Shown here: piece by piece, positions 25,456-33,435 of the stretch | How positions within the stretch are numbered: position 1 is the first letter of the stretch | Layout of the letters: every line of letters starts with the position of its first letter | Origin: Salinilacihabitans rarus | GTDB lineage: Archaea > Halobacteriota > Halobacteria > Halobacteriales > Natrialbaceae | NCBI RefSeq assembly: GCF_024296665.1 | Contig: NZ_CP100762.1 | Location: 682,001-746,000 of the forward strand | Length of the DNA stretch: 64,000 nt | Reading direction: 5' to 3' | Notes under the pieces: generated by a model | What the model saw: the letters and a program-made list of their open reading frames with translations, nothing else | Databases searched by the model: none | What the model was told of the DNA's origin: nothing | Program-made: the position numbers and the translations under genes

Positions 25456-25529
25456 GCCAGGGGAGCATGGGCGGTTCATGCACTCGACTTGTAATCGAGA
25501 CTTCCCGGGTTCAAATCCCGGCCCTGGCT
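25456..25529 (+). tRNA. tRNA-Thr (anticodon TGT), with atypical core
   Basis: All four arms fold: acceptor GCCAGGG/CCCTGGC with discriminator T, D stem GCAT/ATGC, anticodon stem CTCGA/TCGAG with loop CTTGTAA (anticodon TGT), and T arm CCGGG-TTCAAAT-CCCGG. However, position 8 is G (25463) instead of the nearly universal T, position 14 is G and position 21 is C. The tertiary pair T8-A14 is therefore missing. It may still be functional, or a degenerating copy. It marks the left edge of a lower-GC stretch. Confidence 0.8.
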
Positions 25530-26149
25530 TGAATCCTCGGGATCGAAGCTCCTACTCGCTCACGGAGTCCCCCGAGTAGGCCACGAACCCGCCCGAATTT
25601 CGACCGACGCCCAGCTACACCGATCACCTCCGCGAGTTCCTCGCGGGCGCCCGATCCGTCCACGTCTCTCGACTCGCACGTCCGCCTTCCGCTCGCTGAA
25701 ATCGACGGACAGTACGTACCGTATGGCCTGCCGGAAAGAACGAAAGCGCCCGCGGGAAGTTCGCGACCCCCATCGCGTGCCTCCGACCGGGTCTGGCTGG
25801 AAACGGACCGCTGGCGCTCTCGCGTGCCCTCAGCCGAATGGCCTCGTTGGGCGGGTGTCGAGGACTGCGTCGTAACGACGTCGTCTGTTGGTAAGTTTTC
25901 ACCATCCACCGACCTGATGGCTGGTTCGAGCCTCTCTCTCTCTCTCGGTGGTCGAGGTCGTAGGAAGACTTTTATGTTGGATGTGCCAAGCGAATGTATC
26001 GGGTCCCTACGCCGTAACGAACGAGCCTCGGATAGGCGTCGGCTCCGGACCCGCCGTATCGATGCCCAGCAGTCGACAGGCCGTAGCCCACTCTGACGTG
26101 GATGTGCGTCGACGCTACGGTCGGTCGCTGTGGGTGCCCGAACTCATCT
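25530..26149. other. 620-bp segment without a recognisable gene
   Basis: Several frames are open but none has the haloarchaeal codon bias or a protein family pattern. It contains a CT dinucleotide run near 25933-25945 and a TATA-like CTTTTATG near 25970 that could give FttA a leader of about 150 bases. It may be remnant DNA of an integration next to tRNA-Thr. Confidence 0.5.
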
Positions 26150-28069
26150 ATGAGCGACACCACTACATCCTCGTCGGACCTTTACGACCGCGTCGCGAAC
26201 GAACTGCCGTCCGGACTGGACGTTTCCGAAGTCCAGTACGAGGGCCCGGATCTCGTCATCTACACCGAAACTCCTCGAGAGTTCGCGAAAAACGGTTCCA
26301 TCATCGGCGACCTTGCGCGGACGTTCAGAAAACGAATCGCAATCCGCCCGGCCGCCGGAACGCGGTCACCCCCCGACGAAGCCCGTCCACTGATCGAGGG
26401 AATCGTCCCGGACGAGGCCGAGATCCGCGAACTGGAGTTTTACCCTGAAGTCGGCGAGGTCATCATCGAGGCGGCGAAGCCGGGACTGGTGATCGGTCGC
26501 CGCGGTAGTACCCTCCGTGAGATCACGAAGGAGGTCGGTTGGACGCCAGACGTGATTCGAACGCCACCGATGGAATCGTCGACCGTCGATAACGTCCGGG
26601 GCTTCCTCCGTCAGGAGCGCGGTGAGCGGCGGGACTTCCTCGAACGCGTCGGCGAGAAGATCCACAGGGAGCCCGAGAAGGACGTCGACTGGGCCCGGGT
26701 GACGACACTCGGTTGCTGTCGGGAGGTCGGGCGGGCGAGTTTCCTGCTCAGCACGCCGAACTCACGCATCCTGATCGACTGCGGAGACAAGCCCGGTGCC
26801 GAGGGGGAAGTACCGTATCTCCACGCGCCTGAAGCGTTCGGCGCCGGCCCCCAGTCTATCGACGCAGTCGTGCTTACACACGCCCACCTCGACCACAGCG
26901 CGTTGCTCCCGCTGCTGTTCAAATACGGCTACGACGGGCCGGTGTACACGACGGAGCCGACTCGCGATCTCATGGGGCTGCTCCAGCTCGACTACCTCGA
27001 CGTGGCCGCCAAGGAGGGTCGTACGCCGCCGTATTCGAGCGAACAGGTACGAGAGGAGATCAAACGCACTATCACGGTCGACTACGGCAACACCACCGAC
27101 ATCGCCCCGGACGTCAAGTTGACCATGCACAACGCCGGCCACATCCTCGGCAGTGCGGTCTGCCACTTCCACGTCGGCGACGGCTTTCACAACGTGGTCT
27201 TCAGCGGCGACATCCACTACGAGCCGACCCGACTGTTCAACGGCGCCGTCAACGACTTCCCCAGAGCCGAGTCGATGGTCATGGAGTCGACGTACGGCAG
27301 GCGTGGCGATCACCAGACGGAGACCGCCAAAAGCGAAGCGCGGGTCAAGAACCTCATCCAGGAGACCTACGAAGCCGGCGGGAAGGTCGTGATCCCGGCG
27401 TTTGCCGTCGGTCGGTCCCAGGAGCTGATGCTGGTCCTCGAAGAGGCCATGCGCGAGGGCGACGTTCCGACGATGCCGGTCTACCTCGACGGGATGATCC
27501 GCGAGGCGACGGCAATCCACACCGCCTATCCCGAATACCTCCGTGACGGCCTCCGCGAGCGGATTCTCCACGAGGACGAGAACCCGTTTCTCGCCGAGCA
27601 GTTCCAGCAGGTCGACGGTGGTCAGGAGATGCGCGAGGCGATCGCCAGCGGCGAGCCCTGTATCATCCTTTCGACGTCCGGAATGGTCACCGGTGGCCCG
27701 ATCATGTCGTGGCTCGAACTGCTCGGCCCCGACCCGGACAGCACGCTCCTGTTCGTCGGCTACCAGGCCGAGGGCACGCTCGGCCGCCGGATTCAGAGCG
27801 GTCGGACCGAAGTCACGCTCGGCGACCACCGGGACCGAGCGGCCCGCGTCACGCTCGAGTGTCGCATCGAGTCCGTCAGCGGTTTCTCCGGCCACGCCGA
27901 CCGCGCCGGCCTCGAGAACTTCGTGAAGGAGATGAACCCCCGTCCGGAGACGATCCTCTGTGTTCACGGCGACGAGAGGGCAACCGATCACCTCTCCTCG
28001 GCGCTCTACCAGCAGTTCAACGTCCGGACCAACCAGCCCAAGAATCTCGAGACCTTCCGGCTCGCGTAG
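26150..28069 (+). CDS. KH/metallo-beta-lactamase/beta-CASP nuclease (FttA/aCPSF1-like)
   Basis: A 639-aa protein with the aCPSF1 layout: N-terminal KH-like domains (one with VIGRRGS, about residues 112-118), a metallo-beta-lactamase core (HAHLDHS, NAGHILGS, FSGDIHY) and a beta-CASP domain (MESTYG, PAFAVGRSQE, GFSGHAD). All catalytic residues are present. FttA cleaves nascent RNA to end transcription in archaea. The N-terminal 90 residues and the less biased codon use differ from what I expect of the core gene, and the setting is accessory, so this may be a second copy. Confidence 0.9.
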   Translation: MSDTTTSSSDLYDRVANELPSGLDVSEVQYEGPDLVIYTETPREFAKNGSIIGDLARTFRKRIAIRPAAGTRSPPDEARPLIEGIVPDEAEIRELEFYPEVGEVIIEAAKPGLVIGRRGSTLREITKEVGWTPDVIRTPPMESSTVDNVRGFLRQERGERRDFLERVGEKIHREPEKDVDWARVTTLGCCREVGRASFLLSTPNSRILIDCGDKPGAEGEVPYLHAPEAFGAGPQSIDAVVLTHAHLDHSALLPLLFKYGYDGPVYTTEPTRDLMGLLQLDYLDVAAKEGRTPPYSSEQVREEIKRTITVDYGNTTDIAPDVKLTMHNAGHILGSAVCHFHVGDGFHNVVFSGDIHYEPTRLFNGAVNDFPRAESMVMESTYGRRGDHQTETAKSEARVKNLIQETYEAGGKVVIPAFAVGRSQELMLVLEEAMREGDVPTMPVYLDGMIREATAIHTAYPEYLRDGLRERILHEDENPFLAEQFQQVDGGQEMREAIASGEPCIILSTSGMVTGGPIMSWLELLGPDPDSTLLFVGYQAEGTLGRRIQSGRTEVTLGDHRDRAARVTLECRIESVSGFSGHADRAGLENFVKEMNPRPETILCVHGDERATDHLSSALYQQFNVRTNQPKNLETFRLA

Positions 28070-28137
28070 GTTCACGCCGGAGCCTCGTTTTTCTCGATCC
28101 GTCCCGTAGCGCAACCCGTGCCCCGGACGAACCCCTC

Positions 28138-28433
28138 TCACGACGCGAGCCACTCCAGCGCACCGACGCCCCCGCGGACCGCCTCCCGGAGTTGGGCGAG
28201 CGATCGGCGAGACCGAACGCGACGAGCGCGAGCGCGCGGTTGGAATTCTCAAATCGAAACCGGAGATCCGCGGGTACGACCGCGAGATTTTCGCCCGGGC
28301 ACCTTGTCATCACGTGGTCGCCCGTCATAATTCCGAACTCGTACGTTGACTGTAGCACTGATCGTCGCCCACTCAGAAGGACGACGGCCCCGTACAGGAC
28401 AAGTGTGTAACTGTGTAATTTTGGATCCATCCT
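28138..28433 (-). pseudogene. Possible degenerate gene in the accessory stretch
   Basis: Read leftward from about 28433, a frame MDPKLHSYTLVLYGAVVLLS runs to ALALVAFGLA. It then continues sensibly only after a one-base shift as SLAQLREAVRGGVGALEWLA, ending TGA at 28138-28140. The two parts together look like a small protein with a natural C-terminus. No family is recognised, so this may be chance. Confidence 0.3.
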
Positions 28434-28483
28434 GATTGTACCAGCCACGGAAAGTACTTATCAGCATGAAAATGACAATTAGT

Positions 28484-29044
28484 ATGCTTACAATTTCAGA
28501 GATCCGTTCTTCGGTTGCCGACCTGGCTCGCGAGAGTCGTTCGTCGGTCGTCGACCTGGACGGACGAACGTTCATCGGCTTGCTGGTCGGCATCGTCGGG
28601 GTCGGGCTGGCCTTGAGGGGGGCCTACTTGACGGCGATACTGTTGGATTTCGACCTGCTGCAGGCGTTGCTGGACCCGGTGGAATCACTCCACGGGCTGG
28701 TCCCCTTCGTGGTCGGGGCCCTCGCGTACGTGTGGAACCGACCAGCAGCGAGTGCCGTGGAAGTTGGGCTCGTCGTACTCTGGGGGGTGTGCGCGATGTA
28801 CGTTGCGTTTCTGTTCATCTTCGTTTTCGGACCCGCAGTAGTTGGCGACGTCCGAATCTCCACCATCCTGGCGTCCCGTGGCGCTGAATTCATCCTGTGG
28901 GACCTGTTGCGCTCTCTCGGAACGGCCGCCGTCTTCGCCGGATTCTACGCCGCGGCGGCGTCTCGGCGTGATCGACCGCTTGTCAGCGCCCTCGTCCTGC
29001 TCGCTGTTCCGGCCGGGATAGTCGGGGTCTGGGCGATCGCGTAG
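28484..29044 (+). CDS. Multi-span membrane protein, unknown
   Basis: A 186-aa protein with about five membrane segments after a polar N-terminus (ISEIRSSVADLARESRSS). The composition is less acidic than the core genes. ATG 28484 is favoured because a TACTTATC box (about 28454-28461) lies 26 bases upstream; ATGs at 28466 and 28472 are in frame. The DNA around its start is strikingly AT-rich: 28441-28500 is 22 G/C in 60. No family is recognised. Confidence 0.6.
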   Translation: MLTISEIRSSVADLARESRSSVVDLDGRTFIGLLVGIVGVGLALRGAYLTAILLDFDLLQALLDPVESLHGLVPFVVGALAYVWNRPAASAVEVGLVVLWGVCAMYVAFLFIFVFGPAVVGDVRISTILASRGAEFILWDLLRSLGTAAVFAGFYAAAASRRDRPLVSALVLLAVPAGIVGVWAIA

Positions 29045-29156
29045 GACCGGCCGACGCCTCGGGACGCCGACGAGGCCGGCTATCGCTGTCTTTCTGCAAG
29101 CAGGAAACCCCGCCGCTTGCGGCGGGGAGGAATGCGACACTTGGCCGTCTGTCCAA

Positions 29157-29294
29157 CTACTGCGTTCCGTTGGTGTCGAGTGCCTTCGCACCCTCTAACA
29201 TGAGGCCCTTCCACGTGTAACCGCGCTCGTCTTTGAGTTCGCTCAGCCACTCGTACTGCTCGTCTTCCACCTCGAACCGTATCGATTTGCTCAC
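29157..29294 (-). CDS. 45-aa companion ORF of the TnpB element
   Basis: A GTG-started small ORF: VSKSIRFEVEDEQYEWLSEL, then KDERGYTWKGLMLEGAKALD, ending TAG at 29157. The even spread of acidic and basic residues and the beta-strand then two-helix pattern suggest a ribbon-helix-helix-like or small regulatory protein. Similar ORFs sit head-to-head with tnpB in haloarchaeal elements, as I recall. It diverges from the tnpB remnant and seems intact. Function unknown; possibly a repressor of tnpB. Confidence 0.6.
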   Translation of the reverse strand: MSKSIRFEVEDEQYEWLSELKDERGYTWKGLMLEGAKALDTNGTQ

Positions 29295-29345
29295 ACATCT
29301 TTATCGTATCCGTGCAGTTTATGTGCTTTGGTTGCGTAGGCCGTA

Positions 29346-30282
29346 CTGTCGGATGACCCCACTGCCACGAAAACGCTCGAAGCCACGCTTGCGCCACCGA
29401 CAGCGCACAAAGAGCGTCGGCTTCAGCGTACCGTGGCAACCTACCGCCGTGCCCTCTCCGACGCGTTCGAGAGTGGGGCGGATACACAGTCGGCGGTCAA
29501 CGATGTCGTCACCGGCTACAACCTCACGTCCTACGCGAAGGACGCGCTCAAGAACTACGTCCCGAAGCTCCGACGGACGTACGACGCCAGCGAGATTCGA
29601 GACGACCACCCGGTTCGATTCACGAACCGAGGGTTTCGGATCGACCACTCCGAGGACAGAACACATAAGTTCTGTTGGCGCGTTCCGCAGGCCGGACGTG
29701 GCAACGCCTTCTGGATTCCGCTCCGGATCAACCCGGCGCAGGAATCGCTCTGGCTCGACTTGCTCGACGGGGACGTGACGGTCGGCGAATTCCGGTTGCA
29801 GGAGTACCGAACGAATTGGGTGCTCCACGTCACCGTCGAGTATACCGTTGAGGAACCCCAGACGCCGGAAGAGCCGACGTACGTCGGGTTCGACCTCGGC
29901 GAATCCAAGTTGCTGACGGGCTGTGCCCTTCAGCACGACACTCCAACCCAGCCGTTACACGTCCAAGACGTGCCACGCCTGCGGGCACGTCGGACGGCGT
30001 GGGTCGCAAGCCGAGTTCCGGTGTATGAACCCGGAGTGTTGGGTTTCGGAGTACCAAGCGGACATCAACGCGGCGGCGAACATCGCCGGTCGCGTCAACC
30101 CGTGGGGAGAGAGCGTTCCTTGGAAACCGGAACGCGATGACTCGCCGCGGGATGGGAGCCGTAGTGACACGGCCACAGGACACCGAGCGGCGAGTCGGCA
30201 ATCCCGACAGACGACCCTCTCGGAATACGGTCCTGAAACCTCCGATGACGAGGCTTCCCTTGTAGGAAGCCCCGCCCTTTAG
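29346..30282 (+). pseudogene. tnpB remnant with internal deletion and frameshift
   Basis: The N-terminal part is open from about 29346 (DDPTATKTLEATLAPPTAHK..., then TVATYRRALSDAF) through the first RuvC acid in YVGFDLGESKLLTG. Near 29925 the frame changes, and the sequence resumes in another frame at the zinc finger (SKTCHACGHVGRRG...FRCMNPEC) and the last RuvC Asp (YQADINAAANI). The segment with the RuvC Glu, about 100-150 residues, is missing. No ATG or GTG start is seen before 29430. It cannot make an active guided nuclease, but a 3' RNA could still be transcribed. Confidence 0.8.
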
Positions 30283-30571
30283 GGCGGGCGAGGATGTCAC
30301 AGCACTTGTACTGAGTATCGCCGTCCTTGTGGGTGGTCTGGCGGGCCTTCCGCCAGTGTTCGCACGGCACCGATCGAACGGAATCTGATGGGGTAATTGA
30401 TTTCCAAGAATCGGACGGGGAATCTGCGCGCTGGCTCGACGGGACGACCCGTAGTAGGTCGGTCGTGTCTCCGCGACGTGCGGTCGTGTACCCACGAAAC
30501 ACTCGACGCGGTGGGGTCGTGTACGAAACCCGAATAACAAATTATTTCGGATCTCGGACGCGAGAGCGCGT
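30283..30571. other. Segment right of the IS with a possible disrupted zinc-protein fragment
   Basis: On the minus strand a frame from GTG 30502 gives a Ser-rich start and then VPCEHWRKARQTTHKDGDTQ YKC, ending at the IS right edge (about 30300). It could be the 5' part of a gene interrupted by the element. No family is recognised. An AT-rich box at 30539-30547 could serve this frame leftward as well as the small gene at 30572. Confidence 0.3.
30539..30547 (+). promoter_or_regulatory. TATA box of the 42-aa zinc-finger gene
   Basis: AAATTATTT lies about 28 bases before ATG 30572. It is nearly symmetrical and could also drive the leftward frame ending at the insertion element. Confidence 0.5.
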
Positions 30572-30700
30572 ATGACGCGTTCAGTACCGCGAGCCGGCCG
30601 GCGGTGTCCCGTCTGCGAGTTCGTCCACTATCCGGCGTCGCGGACGGCCCCGTCTACGTGTCGCATCTGCGGGGCCGCGCTGGACGACGCCCGCCGCTGA
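30572..30700 (+). CDS. 42-aa zinc-finger microprotein
   Basis: A short ORF with four cysteines in two pairs: RCPVCEFVHYP and STCRICGAAL (C-x2-C ... C-x2-C), a compact zinc-ribbon. It starts ATG 30572 and stops TGA 30698-30700. Small CPxCG-type zinc proteins are abundant and functional in haloarchaea. The TATA box at the leaderless distance supports expression. Function unknown. Confidence 0.6.
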   Translation: MTRSVPRAGRRCPVCEFVHYPASRTAPSTCRICGAALDDARR

Positions 30701-30955
30701 TCGCCCCGGCGTGACGCGGCCTCCAGTCGCGCAGGAATCGGCTCCGACCGCGTCCGGCACCGTCTTCCACCGGTGCCCGCCGCCGGCGCCGGTCTACAAC
30801 GACATCTTGTAGCCCGAATTCAGACAGGCGAACGGTTTACTTCACGACATCGTTCTAAATTCATGTATGTTTTAACTCCCAATATGCAGGCCAACGTACC
30901 AAGTTGTAGTTTGATGGTTGCTTTTGTCGGACAAGATCGGGTTGAGGCCACAGGA

Positions 30956-30962
30956 TTTATAT
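30956..30962 (+). promoter_or_regulatory. TATA box of the HalOD1 gene
   Basis: TTTATAT is about 27 bases before ATG 30987, again the leaderless spacing. It supports this start. Confidence 0.6.
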
Positions 30963-30986
30963 CCGATGGAATGAAGCGTCCGGTCA

Positions 30987-31262
30987 ATGCTGCTCTCAGC
31001 CGATCGTTCGGAGACACGACGAGATCGTTCACTCAGTTTCGAGATTATCAACGCAGTAGCCGAACGGGAGGGGGTCGACGCGACCGAGATCGAACCGCCC
31101 GAGTACGAAGCCCTCTACGACGTTCTCAACCCCGAAGCGCTCGATGCGTTGTTCTCTCCCCGCGAAGACGGTACCCCGCGATCGAACGGTACGGTCGAGT
31201 TCCGCTTTTGCGGTTACGACGTCGTCGTCACCGGCGACGGCGACGTGGACGTCCGCGAGTGA
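30987..31262 (+). CDS. HalOD1 output-domain protein
   Basis: A 91-aa protein, nearly all of it the HalOD1 (haloarchaeal output domain 1) pattern: SLSFEIINAVAEREGVDATE, then IEPPEYEALYDVLNPEALDA LF, and VEFRFCGYDVVVTGDGDV. HalOD1 domains are found alone or behind receiver or PAS domains and are presumed signalling outputs. This stand-alone copy sits at the right end of the accessory stretch. Confidence 0.85.
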   Translation: MLLSADRSETRRDRSLSFEIINAVAEREGVDATEIEPPEYEALYDVLNPEALDALFSPREDGTPRSNGTVEFRFCGYDVVVTGDGDVDVRE

Positions 31263-31268
31263 GTCCGG

Positions 31269-31679
31269 TCACGGCGACCGCCGCTCCCGGTGAGCACGGA
31301 TCCGGTCGCGCCACTCGGGGGGCATCTCGCGGGACCGTCCCGTCTCCCGGTCGACGATCACCTGCACGGTCCTCGCGGTCGCCGCCCGCTCCCCGTCCGC
31401 CCGGACCTCGTACTCCATCGGCAGGCTCGAGGTCCCCGGTTCCGGCACGCCCAGCGCGACGGTGACCGACTCGTCGGCGTCGATCGGTCGGCGGTAATCG
31501 ATCTCGAGGTTCGCGAGGACGGTGTCGGCGGTCACGAGCGACTCGCCGATCACGTCCTCGAAGAAGGCCGCCCGGGCCTGTTCGAGGTACGTCGCGTAGA
31601 CGGCGTTGTTGACGTGGCCCATGAAGTCGATGTCGCGGAGGCGAACGTCGACGTCGACGGCGTACGTGTACTCGGTCAT
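31269..31679 (-). CDS. Acyl-CoA thioesterase (4-hydroxybenzoyl-CoA thioesterase family)
   Basis: A 136-aa single hot-dog protein. The catalytic motif RLRDIDFMGHVNNAVYATYLE (Asp and the HVNN turn) is at residues 13-33, and LEIDYRRPIDADESVTV follows. It hydrolyses acyl-CoA thioesters; chain length is unknown. The C-terminus is basic. It stands alone and converges toward the HalOD1 gene. Confidence 0.88.
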   Translation of the reverse strand: MTEYTYAVDVDVRLRDIDFMGHVNNAVYATYLEQARAAFFEDVIGESLVTADTVLANLEIDYRRPIDADESVTVALGVPEPGTSSLPMEYEVRADGERAATARTVQVIVDRETGRSREMPPEWRDRIRAHRERRSP

Positions 31680-31795
31680 GGCGTGTCGGTACGGACCGAC
31701 GGACGCTGGTTCTATCGGTCGCCCGGAACGTCCGGCCGGCGGCGCGGAGACCGGGACCGCTACCCGGGAGCCTCGACGAGCGGACTCATTGTAAG

Positions 31796-31833
31796 GGAGC
31801 CGCTACCCGCCGCTTCGCGGCGGTTACGGCTCC
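31796..31833. terminator. Hairpin at the end of the exonuclease-like gene
   Basis: Outer arms GGAGCCG/CGGCTCC (31796-31802, 31827-31833) and inner arms CCGCCGC-TTC-GCGGCGG (31807-31823) form a two-part stem that overlaps the original stop codon of the leftward gene. No T run is obvious, so termination is uncertain. Confidence 0.35.
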
Positions 31834-32586
31834 TCCTCGGCGTCGCAGACCGACGCGAACACCGACTCGTGGAGGCGGTCGGCGACGAGGTCCGTCAGCG
31901 GTTCGAGGTTCGCCGTGTCCGCCCGGTTTGTACTCGATCAGCGTTTCGAGGGCCGCCTCGTCGCCGCGCTCGTACTCGTGCCAGAGGCGAACGGCGTCGC
32001 GCCCCGAGAGGTCCGGCAGGTCGCGTTCGAGTCCGACCTCGCGTTCGATCCGCTTGAGGCCGCCGTCGAGGCCGAGTTTCCGACACGGGTACATGAGGTC
32101 GACGTGGGGGAGCGAGGCGTCGAGGTCGTAGTTGGCCTCAAGGAACGGCACGTCGAAGCGGGCGCCGTTGAACGTCACCAGCAGCGACGCCGCCTCCAGT
32201 TCGGTCCGTAGCCGCTCGCCGGTGAGGTCCCGGCCGCGCACGAACGTCCGCGTCTCGCCGCCCCGGTGGACGCTGACGGTCGTCACCTCGTCGCGCGCCG
32301 GGTCGAGCCCGGTCGTCTCGATGTCCAGAAAGCACGCCTCCTCGCGGACGTTCTCGTACAGCCGCCAGCGGCTGGCCGCCGGCAGCGACTCCGCGAAGTA
32401 CGAGACGTCGCCGCGGTCGAGACGGGCCCGGCCCTCCTCGATGAACGACTCGATGCGGTCGGCGAGGGTGGCGCCGACGACGCGCCCGTCGAACTCGTCC
32501 CAGTGGGTAACCCCCTCGGCCCAGAGCCGGCGCTCGGTCTTCTCGCCGACTCCCCGGACCGGGATGAAGCTGTTCTCGATTCGCAC
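31824..32586 (-). pseudogene. RNase H-fold 3'-5' exonuclease-like gene with a one-base frameshift
   Basis: A YprB/DnaQ-like nuclease. Residues 1-60 hold an HhH-like part (VRGVGEKTERRLWAEG). The nuclease follows with acids in FLDIETTGLDP, TFNGARFDVPF and the DLSGRDAVRLWHEYE region. At codon TAC before base 31929 an extra base (GGTTTGTAC where GGTTGTAC is expected) shifts the frame. In the original frame the chain would continue YNRADTANLEPLTDLVADRL and stop at TAA 31824-31826, a normal ending. As written, the last catalytic Asp (in RADT) is lost and translation runs to 31786. Confidence 0.8.
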
Positions 32587-32685
32587 GGTATCCGCTGGGG
32601 AGCCGTCGCCTCAAAAGCGCTCGGATCGCCGCCCGTCCCGCGGCCTATCGGCCGCTTTTTCACGTCGCCGCCCCAACGGGTTCGC

Positions 32686-33432
32686 ATGGACGGATCAGAC
32701 GAGGACCTCGCCGAGGCCGTCCGGGAACTCTCGGAGACCCTGCGCGAACTGCGCCGCGAACTCGAACGCGAGGGGCGCGAGGGGCGCGAGCGGCGGCGCG
32801 GGCGGCCGTTCCGGTTTCGCCCGCCGCGGCCCGAGGACCTGCTCCGGTTCGCGGACGACGTCGCGCTCCCGACGCTGATCGCGCTGCTGGAGGCCACCCT
32901 CCGGTCGCTCGAAGCCTTCCAGCGCGGGCTGGCGCTCGTCCGCCGGGAGCGCCGCGCCAGGGACCGCACGCGCGAGACCGCCGAGACGACGCGTGCGCGC
33001 GCGGACGAACTGGGCGAGCGGGCGCTCGACCAACTCGACGTCGCGCTGTCGGAACTCCAGCGGGCGCTCTCCGGCGAGGGCGCGGACGTCCCCGACGACC
33101 GCGCGCGCGACCTGCTCGTGGACGCCCGCGAGTTGCGCGACGAAGTCGACCGCCGCCTGCGCGACGCGACGGCCGGCCCCGAACCGGGCGACGAGCGGGG
33201 TCGCGCCATCGAGATCGAGGACGGATCGGACGACGCCGACGAGACCGAGGCGGACCCCTCGGTCGACGTGGACGCCGAACTCGAGACGCTCCGGGAGCGG
33301 TACGGGCCGGAGGAGGACGCGGAGGGCGGAGAGGGGAACGACGAATCGGACGACGAGGACGGCGTCGCGGAGGACGGCGACGAGGAAGACGAAGCAACCG
33401 ACGACGGCGGCGACGAGGAGAACGGAACCTGA
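32686..33432 (+). CDS. Coiled-coil acidic haloarchaeal protein
   Basis: A 248-aa protein. Residues 1-45 are a charged coiled coil (ELSETLRELRRELEREGREG), 46-90 form a conserved region with an amphipathic helix (PRPEDLLRFADDVALPTLIA LLEATLRSLEAF), and 95-170 another helical stretch. The last 70 residues are extremely acidic (DESDDEDGVAEDGDEEDEAT). The basic and acidic blocks suggest a nucleic acid- or protein-binding role, but no assigned function is known to me. It is transcribed away from the exonuclease-like gene. Confidence 0.7.
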   Translation: MDGSDEDLAEAVRELSETLRELRRELEREGREGRERRRGRPFRFRPPRPEDLLRFADDVALPTLIALLEATLRSLEAFQRGLALVRRERRARDRTRETAETTRARADELGERALDQLDVALSELQRALSGEGADVPDDRARDLLVDARELRDEVDRRLRDATAGPEPGDERGRAIEIEDGSDDADETEADPSVDVDAELETLRERYGPEEDAEGGEGNDESDDEDGVAEDGDEEDEATDDGGDEENGT

Positions 33433-33435
33433 CCC

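Larger units (their letters stand above)
29095..30300 (+). mobile_element. Decayed IS200/IS605-type (TnpB-only) element
   Basis: Bounded by two short GC hairpins, CCCCGCCGC-TT-GCGGCGGGG at 29108-29127 on the left and CCCGCCCT-TT-AGGGCGGG at 30271-30288 on the right, followed by related GAGGAATGCGACAC and CGAGGATGTCAC tails. Inside are a 45-aa ORF on the minus strand and a broken tnpB on the plus strand. No tnpA is present. Such elements end in subterminal hairpins, and the 3' end of tnpB usually encodes a guide (omega) RNA. Exact boundaries are approximate. Confidence 0.8.

Noticed and set aside
25930-25950. CT-dinucleotide run as a phase-variation repeat
   Set aside because: Not inside or just before a credible gene, and only about six units long.
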